DNA from: Leifsonia sp. ku-ls
GTDB lineage: Bacteria > Actinomycetota > Actinomycetes > Actinomycetales > Microbacteriaceae
DNA length: 64,000 bases
NCBI GenBank assembly: GCA_003367665.1
Contig: QKXI01000014.1
Location: 62,001-126,000, forward strand
Direction of reading: 5' to 3'
Shown here in pieces: positions 7,169-12,725 of the stretch (positions are counted from its first letter, which is position 1; every line of letters starts with the position of its first letter). A program made the translations under genes and the position numbers. The notes beneath the pieces were generated by a model, which made no database searches, was not told where the DNA came from, and saw nothing but the letters and a program-made list of their open reading frames with translations.

Positions 7169-9204
7169 GCGCGTTCACCGAGGTCGCCCCCGGCGTCCAC
7201 CGGTTCGCGGACGCCTGCAACGTCTACGTCGTGCTCCCGGCCGAGGGCGCGGAGGGAGGCGCGATCGCGATCGACTTCGGCTCCGGCGACGTGCTCGACC
7301 ACCTCGGCGAGCTGGGGCTGACCACGCTCGACGCCGTGCTCATGACGCACCACCACCGCGACCAGGGGCAGGGGCTGCCGCGCGCCGTCGCGGCGGGCAT
7401 CCCCATCCACGTGCCGCCGGTCGAGCAGGACCTCTTCGCCCGGGTCGACGAGATGTGGTCGGCGCGGGCGCTGTACAACGACTACAACCTGCGGCAGGAC
7501 CGCTTCTCGCTGCTCGACCCCGTGCCCGTCGCCGGGACCGTCCCCGAGTACCGGACCGCCCGCTTCGGCGGCGTCGACGTGAAGACGGTGCCGACACCCG
7601 GCCACACCATGGGTTCGGTCAGCTATCTCGTCGACCGCGGGGACGCGCGCGTCGCCTTCACCGGCGACCTCATCTACGCACCGGGCAAGGTGTGGTCGCT
7701 CGCCGCGACGCAGTGGTCGTACACCGAGAACGAGGGTCCGGCGATGAACGTGCTCTCCTGCCTCCTGCTCGAGGAGGAGGCGCCGACCGTGCTGCTGCCG
7801 TCGCACGGCGAGCCGATGCCCGACGCCGTCGACGCGCTGGAGCAGCTGGCCACCCGGATGAGCGGCTACGTGGACTCGCGGCGCACCCACCCGTGGGACC
7901 TGCGCGACTGGCTGGAGCGTCCCTTCGTCCGCCTCACCGACCACCTGCTGCTGAACCGCACGGCGAACTCGTGCGTCTACGTGCTGCTCAGCGACTCGGG
8001 CGCCGCGCTGTTACTCGACTACGGCTACGACATGTCCACCGGCTGGCCGGCCGGCACCGACCGCGCGGCGCGCCGCCCCTGGCTGGCGTCGCTGCCTGCG
8101 CTGAAGCGCGACTTCGGCGTCACCTCGGTGGAGGTCGTGCTCGGCACGCACTACCACGACGACCACATCGCCGGCTTCAACCTGCTGCGCGACGTGGAAG
8201 GGACCGAGGTGTGGCTCCCGGAGAACGTCGCCCCGATCATGGCCGACCCGATGCGCACCGACCTGCCGTGCCAGTGGTTCGAGCCCATCCCGGCCGACCG
8301 CGTGCTCGGCCTCGGCGAGACCGTGCGCTGGCGGGAGTACGAGATCACCACGCACGAGCTGCCCGGGCACACGCTGTACGCGGCCGCGTTCGAGTTCGAG
8401 GTGGACGGCGTGCGCGTGCTCGCGACGGGCGACCAGCAGACCGCGGAGGGGCGGCTGGGGGTGCAGCGGGAGATCCTGAACTACCAGTACCGCAACCGGT
8501 TCCGCCGCGACGACTTCATCCAGAGCGCGGCGCTGTACCGCCGGGTGGCGCCGGGTCTCATGATCACGGGGCACTGGCAGGGCCGCGAGGTGGACGAGGA
8601 CTACCTGCAGCTGCTCACCGAGCAGGGCGACGAGCTGGCCGCCATCCACGACGGCCTGCTGCCCGACGACGGGATGCTGCCGCCGGCCGACGGCAACCTG
8701 GTGCTGGTGGAGCCGTTCTACCAGCGCGTGTCCGCCGGCGCGTCGCTGGAGTACGAGGTCGTCGTGGTGAACCCGTACGACGACGAGCGCGTGGTGGTGG
8801 CGCGGCTGGTGACGCCGGAGGGCTGGAGCTCGCCGGAAGTGGCCTCCGTCACCGCGGGCGCGGGGGAGACCGTGCGGCTGCGGTTCGCCGTGCGCGCCGG
8901 CGAGGCACCGCGGAAGCGGCAGCGGCTCGCGGCGGACGTGACGGTCGGCGGGGTGCGGTACGGGCAGGCGGGGGACGCGGTGGCCGACGTGGTGGTGGCG
9001 GAGCCGGCGGCCCGGCAGGCCGACGGAGACGCGGTCGCCGACGTTGTCGCGGCGGAGCAGGCGGCCCGCCCGGCTGACGGAGACGCCGTGGCCGACGTGG
9101 TCGCGGCGGAGCAGGCGGCCCGCCCCGCCGACGGAGGCGCGGTGGCCGGCGCGGTCGCGGATGCCTCATCGTCGCCCCTCGACACCGCGGAGGCGCTCGG
9201 TTAG
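7165..9204 (+). CDS. tandem metallo-beta-lactamase-fold hydrolase with repeat tail
   Basis: The 679-residue protein contains two MBL-fold domains. The first (about 1-230) has THHHRDQ at 61-67, where the final His of the HxHxDH metal motif is replaced by Gln; the GHT and GDL elements remain. The second (about 255-500) has the complete HYHDDH at 329-334 plus LPGHT and ATGDQ. A beta-sandwich region follows, then three 18-residue Ala/Val/Asp repeats. MBL proteins hydrolyse lactones, thioesters, phosphodiesters and more, so the reaction is open; a sugar lactone or ester made in this operon is one possibility. It overlaps the glycosidase gene by ATGA and is the last clear operon member. Confidence 0.75.
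   Translation: MSAFTEVAPGVHRFADACNVYVVLPAEGAEGGAIAIDFGSGDVLDHLGELGLTTLDAVLMTHHHRDQGQGLPRAVAAGIPIHVPPVEQDLFARVDEMWSARALYNDYNLRQDRFSLLDPVPVAGTVPEYRTARFGGVDVKTVPTPGHTMGSVSYLVDRGDARVAFTGDLIYAPGKVWSLAATQWSYTENEGPAMNVLSCLLLEEEAPTVLLPSHGEPMPDAVDALEQLATRMSGYVDSRRTHPWDLRDWLERPFVRLTDHLLLNRTANSCVYVLLSDSGAALLLDYGYDMSTGWPAGTDRAARRPWLASLPALKRDFGVTSVEVVLGTHYHDDHIAGFNLLRDVEGTEVWLPENVAPIMADPMRTDLPCQWFEPIPADRVLGLGETVRWREYEITTHELPGHTLYAAAFEFEVDGVRVLATGDQQTAEGRLGVQREILNYQYRNRFRRDDFIQSAALYRRVAPGLMITGHWQGREVDEDYLQLLTEQGDELAAIHDGLLPDDGMLPPADGNLVLVEPFYQRVSAGASLEYEVVVVNPYDDERVVVARLVTPEGWSSPEVASVTAGAGETVRLRFAVRAGEAPRKRQRLAADVTVGGVRYGQAGDAVADVVVAEPAARQADGDAVADVVAAEQAARPADGDAVADVVAAEQAARPADGGAVAGAVADASSSPLDTAEALG
8971..9132 (+). 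repeat. three 54-bp tandem repeats at the 3' end of the MBL gene
   Basis: Three 54-bp units encode GDAVADVVVAEPAARQAD and two copies of GDAVADVVAAEQAARPAD, with a partial fourth unit reaching about 9162. Like the tail of the racemase-like gene in the same operon, the array sits at the very end of the gene and keeps the frame. Confidence 0.9.
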
Positions 9205-9214
9205 CCTTCGGGGC

Positions 9215-9976
9215 GTGGACCGCATCCCGCTCTATCGCGAATGGCACGGCGACCCGGACTCCCCGCGGCCGCCGCTGCTGCTCATCCACGGCGGCGGTTC
9301 GACGATCGACAGCAACTGGGGAATGCTGCTGCCTCGCGTCGCGCCCACCCGGTCGGTGCTCGCCGTCGAGCTGCAGGGCCACGGGCGAACGCCCTCGGGG
9401 GACCGCCCGCCCAGCTTCGAGGGCTCGGCGGAGGACGTCGCGGCCGTGCTCTCCGAGCTGCGCCTCGGACCGGTGGACGTGCTCGGCTTCAGCAACGGCG
9501 GCCAGGTTGCTCTGCACCTGGCGGCGAGGCACCCGGACGCCGTGCGCAGGCTGATCGTGGCGTCCGCTCCCGTGCGCCGGTCCGGCATGATCGACGGGTT
9601 CTGGGAGGGCCTGGAATCCGCCACCGTTGAGAATCTTCCCGCGCCCTACCGCGAGGCCGACATCGCCGTCAGCCGCGACCCGGGGCACGCCGACCGGATG
9701 TTCGACCTCGACCGCGACCTCATGCTCGACTTCGAGGACTTCCCCGACGAGCTGCTGGCCTCCGTCAACGCTCCCACCCTGGTGGTGGGCGCCGACCGCG
9801 ACGTGGTCCGCGCCTCGCACTTCGTCGAGCTGGCCGGGCTCCTGCCCGACGCCCGCCTGCTCGTGGTCCCCGGCACGCACGGCGACTACCTGGGCGAGCT
9901 CCTCGCCGCCGCCGGCGACCCCGCCCCGCTCGCGCGCACCCTGCCCCACCTCCTGACCTTCCTCGACGCCCCCTGA
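9215..9976 (+). CDS. alpha/beta-fold hydrolase
   Basis: The 253-residue protein starts at a GTG at 9215, 10 bp after the MBL gene. It shows the oxyanion motif LLIHGGGS near residue 25, the nucleophile elbow GFSNGGQ with Ser93, an acidic residue in VVGADRD, and a catalytic His222 in GTHGDY. This is the complete triad of a serine esterase or lyase-type hydrolase, likely cytosolic. It may be co-transcribed with the upstream operon, but the family is too broad to give a substrate. It ends before a strong hairpin shared with the convergent SRPBCC gene. Confidence 0.8.
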   Translation: MDRIPLYREWHGDPDSPRPPLLLIHGGGSTIDSNWGMLLPRVAPTRSVLAVELQGHGRTPSGDRPPSFEGSAEDVAAVLSELRLGPVDVLGFSNGGQVALHLAARHPDAVRRLIVASAPVRRSGMIDGFWEGLESATVENLPAPYREADIAVSRDPGHADRMFDLDRDLMLDFEDFPDELLASVNAPTLVVGADRDVVRASHFVELAGLLPDARLLVVPGTHGDYLGELLAAAGDPAPLARTLPHLLTFLDAP

Positions 9977-9990
9977 CCCCCCACCGTCGA

Positions 9991-10042
9991 GTACGCGAAG
10001 ACTGCACGGTCGCGCGGCGTGTCGCGTGCAGTCTTCGCGTAC
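9991..10042. terminator. perfect 18-bp stem hairpin between convergent genes
   Basis: GTACGCGAAGACTGCACG at 9991-10008 is exactly complementary to 10025-10042, separated by a 16-base loop. It lies 15 bp after the hydrolase stop and 17 bp beyond the stop of the convergent SRPBCC gene, so it can serve both strands. No U-tract follows on either side. A bidirectional terminator is the simplest reading. Confidence 0.65.
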
Positions 10043-10058
10043 CCGATGGCGGGCGGGG

Positions 10059-10553
10059 TCAGCGGGTGAGGGTGCCGGCGAGGATGGCGTCGACCTGGGT
10101 GAGGGCCTGGAGCATGCCCTCCTCCTGGCCCATGGCGAGGAGCTCCTCCATCTGCGCGGCGCTCGCGAACTGCGAGGTGGTGGTCATGCGGGTGCGGCCG
10201 TCGCGCTCCTCGAAGGTGGTCGTCATGCGGCCCGGCTCGCCGGGCGCGGGGACGCCGCCGTCCTCGGCGAAGCCGTCGTCCACCACCAGCCGGTCGGTCG
10301 GTTCGACCTCGACGAACCGCCACCAGCCCCACGCCTTCGTGCCCTCCGGCGTGGTCATGTAGTAGGTCGCGCGTCCACCCGGCTCGAACTCGAACACCTC
10401 GAACGTGGCCGGGTACCCGGGAGGCCCCCACCAGAGCTCCAGCTGGCGCGGGTCGGACCACAGCTGCCAGATCCGCTCGCGCGGCGCCGCGTACTCGGTG
10501 ACGATGGTGAGCGTCAGCGCGTCCGGGTCCTTGGTGGATTCGATGAGGGTCAT
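10059..10553 (-). CDS. SRPBCC/AHSA1-like protein
   Basis: The 164-residue protein has the Bet v1-like START fold of AHSA1-type proteins (PF08327 family), with an N-terminal strand TLTIVTEYAAPRERIWQLW and the characteristic LELWWGPPGYPATF segment. Such proteins form a hydrophobic ligand cavity and in actinobacteria are often encoded next to ArsR regulators. It starts in an ATGA overlap with the ArsR-type gene, so the two form a coupled pair. The ligand is unknown. Confidence 0.8.
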   Translation of the reverse strand: MTLIESTKDPDALTLTIVTEYAAPRERIWQLWSDPRQLELWWGPPGYPATFEVFEFEPGGRATYYMTTPEGTKAWGWWRFVEVEPTDRLVVDDGFAEDGGVPAPGEPGRMTTTFEERDGRTRMTTTSQFASAAQMEELLAMGQEEGMLQALTQVDAILAGTLTR

Positions 10554-10981
10554 CGTTGGTTCCTTTCTCGGTTGGTGGTGTCGCTCGTTGTCTCGTTGGC
10601 GCCGGCCTCGGCGGCGAGGATGCCGTCGCTCGTTGTCTCGTCGTCTCGGGCCTCGGCGGCCAGGATGCGGTCGATCGCGAGGTCGCGCCGCCGCCAGATC
10701 TCCTCGAACCGGTCGAGCAGCTGCGCCGCCCGCCGGATGGTCGCCGGCTCGCCGCTGACGACCCGCTCGCGCCCACGGACGGCCTTCCGCACGAGCCCGG
10801 CCCGTTCCAGCACGGCGACGTGCTTCTGAACGGCGGCGAAGCTCATGTCGTACGCGCGCGCCAGCTCGCTCACGGAGTGCGTGCCGCCGAGCGAGCGGGC
10901 CACGATGTCCCGCCGCGTGGCATCCGCGAGCGCGTGGAAGATGCGGTCGACTTCTGAGTCCGTGAGAATTTCTACAACCAT
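10550..10981 (-). CDS. ArsR-family transcriptional regulator
   Basis: The 143-residue protein is a winged-helix repressor. Helix-turn-helix residues include TRRDIVARSLGG, VSELARAYDMSFAAVQKHV and LERAGLVRKAVRGRERVV, and there are no obvious metal-binding Cys residues, so it is not a classic metal sensor. The C-terminal 30 residues are a tandem duplication (ILAAEARDDETTSDG / ILAAEAGANETTSDT) encoded by two 45-bp repeats. The start codon sits inside a perfect palindrome, suggesting autoregulation. It is coupled to the SRPBCC gene, a common pairing in which both are induced together. Confidence 0.85.
   Translation of the reverse strand: MVVEILTDSEVDRIFHALADATRRDIVARSLGGTHSVSELARAYDMSFAAVQKHVAVLERAGLVRKAVRGRERVVSGEPATIRRAAQLLDRFEEIWRRRDLAIDRILAAEARDDETTSDGILAAEAGANETTSDTTNRERNQR
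10581..10670 (-). repeat. two 45-bp tandem repeats in the 3' end of the ArsR gene
   Basis: Units at 10581-10625 and 10626-10670 are direct repeats that both begin TCGCTCGTTGTCTCG and differ at a few positions. They encode the duplicated acidic tail of the ArsR-type regulator and keep the reading frame. Confidence 0.85.
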
Positions 10982-10990
10982 TTGGTTGTA
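10973..10990. promoter_or_regulatory. palindrome over the ArsR start codon, probable autoregulatory operator
   Basis: TACAACCATTTGGTTGTA is a perfect 8-2-8 inverted repeat. The ArsR ATG (10981-10979 on the minus strand) lies within it. The site resembles ArsR-type operators in size and would block transcription initiation, or mark a leaderless message. Binding is inferred. Confidence 0.65.
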
Positions 10991-11052
10991 CGTTAGCGCG
11001 CGTGGGCAGCGTCGGCAAGGCCCCGTGCCGGGCCAACCGCCCCGTCGCCATG

Positions 11053-11082
11053 TTGACCCGCCCGCCCCACTCGCCTTAGTAT
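11053..11082 (+). promoter_or_regulatory. candidate promoter of the ROK-SIS-GH38 operon
   Basis: TTGACC at 11053-11058 and TAGTAT at 11077-11082 are separated by 18 bp and lie one base upstream of the LacI-type operator. A repressor there would cover the transcription start. Confidence 0.55.
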
Positions 11083-11083
11083 C

Positions 11084-11101
11084 TGTGGGAACGATCCCAC
11101 A
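11084..11101. promoter_or_regulatory. LacI-type operator, copy 1 (ROK-GH38 operon)
   Basis: TGTGGGAACGATCCCACA is a perfect 7-4-7 palindrome of the LacI/GalR type, with the typical central AACGAT. Four related sites occur at 22978, 23112, 28941 and 31122. This is the best-conserved copy and serves as the working consensus. The likely binder is the LacI-family protein encoded at 29723-30757. Confidence 0.8.
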
Positions 11102-11146
11102 CGATCCACCGGCGCAGGCGCGGTCGTGCATCCCCGGAAGGACATG

Positions 11147-12148
11147 ATGGCAAACGGCCTCCGCGCCGTCCTCTCGCTCGACATCGGCGGCACGAAGCTC
11201 GCCGTCGGTGTGGTCACGGAGGACGGACGAACCCACGCACTCACCGTCGAACCCACGCGTCGGGACGAGGGTCCGGGTGTAATCGTTCCCAGACTCTTCG
11301 AGATGGGCCATCGGGCGATCGCCGCCTCCGGTCTGCAGGTGGAGGCCGTCGGCATCTCCTGCGGCGGCCCGCTGGACGCGAAGACCGGCGTGCTGACCGG
11401 GCCGCTGCACCTCCCGGGCTGGGTCGACCTGCCCATCGTCGAGCTGGCGGAGCGCGAGTTCGGGGTGCCCGCAGTGCTCGAGAACGACGCCACCGCCGGA
11501 GCGCTCGGCGAGTTCCGCTACGGCGCGGCCCGCGACGCCGACACGATGGTGTATCTCACCATCTCCACCGGCATCGGCGGCGGCGCCGTCATCGGCGGGC
11601 GGCTGCACCGCGGGGCCGCGGGCAACGGCGGAGAGTTCGGGCACGTCATGGTCCGCACCGACGGGCGCCCGTGCCTCTGCGGCCGACGAGGCTGCCTGGA
11701 AGGGTACGCGTCCGGGACGTCCATCGCGCTGCGCGCCCGCGAGGCCGTCGCCGAGCGCGGGCAGGGCTCCGTCCTCGCGCAGCTGCCGACCGTCCGGGCG
11801 GAGGACGTCGTCGCCGCCGCCGCGGCGGGCGACCCCCTCGCGACCGAGCTGTGGGAGGAGACGATCGACGCCCTCACCATCGCGCTCACCGACCTCGTCA
11901 ACGTCTTCGAGCCCGACCTGGTCGTGCTCGGCGGTGGCGTCACCCGCTCGGGCGACGCCCTCGTCGTCCCGGTGCGGGAGCGCGTGGCCGCCGCCGCCAT
12001 GCCGCCCGCGGCCGCCGCGTCCACCGTCGTGCTCGCCGAGCTCGGCGACGTCGTGTGCGTTGTCGGCGCGGGCGCCGTCGCGTTCGACCGTCTCGACCAG
12101 CTGGCGGGGGCGGGCGTCGCCGCGGCGAAGGGAGACCACCGTGGCTGA
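11147..12148 (+). CDS. ROK-family sugar kinase
   Basis: The 333-residue protein has the ROK ATP loop LSLDIGGTK near the N-terminus, the ENDATAGALGE and STGIGGG segments, a substrate EFGHVMV motif and the zinc site CLCGRRGCLE. ROK kinases phosphorylate glucose, N-acetylglucosamine, N-acetylmannosamine, allose or fructose/mannose. No N-terminal DNA-binding domain is present, so it is an enzyme rather than a ROK repressor. The ATG at 11147 is favoured because GGAAGGA ends 4 bp upstream; 11144 is the alternative. It is first in an operon with an SIS isomerase and an alpha-mannosidase, and mannose or a related hexose released by GH38 would be a logical substrate. Confidence 0.85.
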   Translation: MANGLRAVLSLDIGGTKLAVGVVTEDGRTHALTVEPTRRDEGPGVIVPRLFEMGHRAIAASGLQVEAVGISCGGPLDAKTGVLTGPLHLPGWVDLPIVELAEREFGVPAVLENDATAGALGEFRYGAARDADTMVYLTISTGIGGGAVIGGRLHRGAAGNGGEFGHVMVRTDGRPCLCGRRGCLEGYASGTSIALRAREAVAERGQGSVLAQLPTVRAEDVVAAAAAGDPLATELWEETIDALTIALTDLVNVFEPDLVVLGGGVTRSGDALVVPVRERVAAAAMPPAAAASTVVLAELGDVVCVVGAGAVAFDRLDQLAGAGVAAAKGDHRG

Positions 12149-12725
12149 GTGGATGCGTGAGCAGCTGCAAGCGCACATCGAGGTCGCCGAGCAGGGCGAG
12201 AAGCTGCTGCCGGCCCTGCGCGAGGTCGGAAAAGTGCTGTGCGACGCGTTCGAGCGGCGCGGCATCCTGTACACCTTCGGCAACGGCGGCAGCGCCGCCG
12301 ACGCGCAGCACTTCACCGGCGAGATCATCGGGCACTACAAGCGCGACCGCCGGCCGCTCGGCGCGGTCACCCTCAGCACGGACCCGACCACGATGACGTG
12401 CATCGCCAACGACTACTCGTACGACGACGTGTTCTCGCGCCAGGTGCTCGGCCTCGCGCGACCCGGCGACGTGGTCGCGGCCTTCACGACGAGCGGACGG
12501 AGTGCGAATATCGTCGAAGCGTTGGAAGCGGCGAAGACGGCCGGTGCGACGACGGTGCTGTTCGGCGGGGGCGACGGCGGCCCGGCGAAGCGGTTTGCCG
12601 ACTACGCGCTGCTGAGCCCGTCCACGACCACCCCGAGGATCCAGGAATTCCACACGTTCATGCTCCACGTGCTCTCCGAGATCGTGGACGCGTGGGCTGC
12701 CGACGACGAGGAGTACCCCCTGTGA
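12141..12725 (+). CDS. SIS-domain sugar-phosphate isomerase, GmhA-like
   Basis: This 194-residue protein is a single SIS domain of the phosphoheptose-isomerase type. It has LYTFGNGGSAADAQHF as the phosphate-binding loop, a second Ser/Thr-rich loop AAFTTSGRSANI, and the C-terminal HTFMLHVLSEIVD helix. Members interconvert aldose and ketose phosphates. It starts at a GTG with AAGGGAG 6 bp upstream and overlaps the ROK gene by 8 bp. Within this operon it is more likely to isomerise the sugar phosphate made by the ROK kinase than to act in heptose synthesis, because no other heptose genes are nearby. That role is inferred. Confidence 0.8.
   Translation: MAEWMREQLQAHIEVAEQGEKLLPALREVGKVLCDAFERRGILYTFGNGGSAADAQHFTGEIIGHYKRDRRPLGAVTLSTDPTTMTCIANDYSYDDVFSRQVLGLARPGDVVAAFTTSGRSANIVEALEAAKTAGATTVLFGGGDGGPAKRFADYALLSPSTTTPRIQEFHTFMLHVLSEIVDAWAADDEEYPL

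Noticed and set aside
12141-12725. Assignment of the SIS gene as heptose biosynthesis gmhA
   Set aside because: No other heptose genes are nearby, and the operon is a mannoside-catabolic one under a sugar operator.
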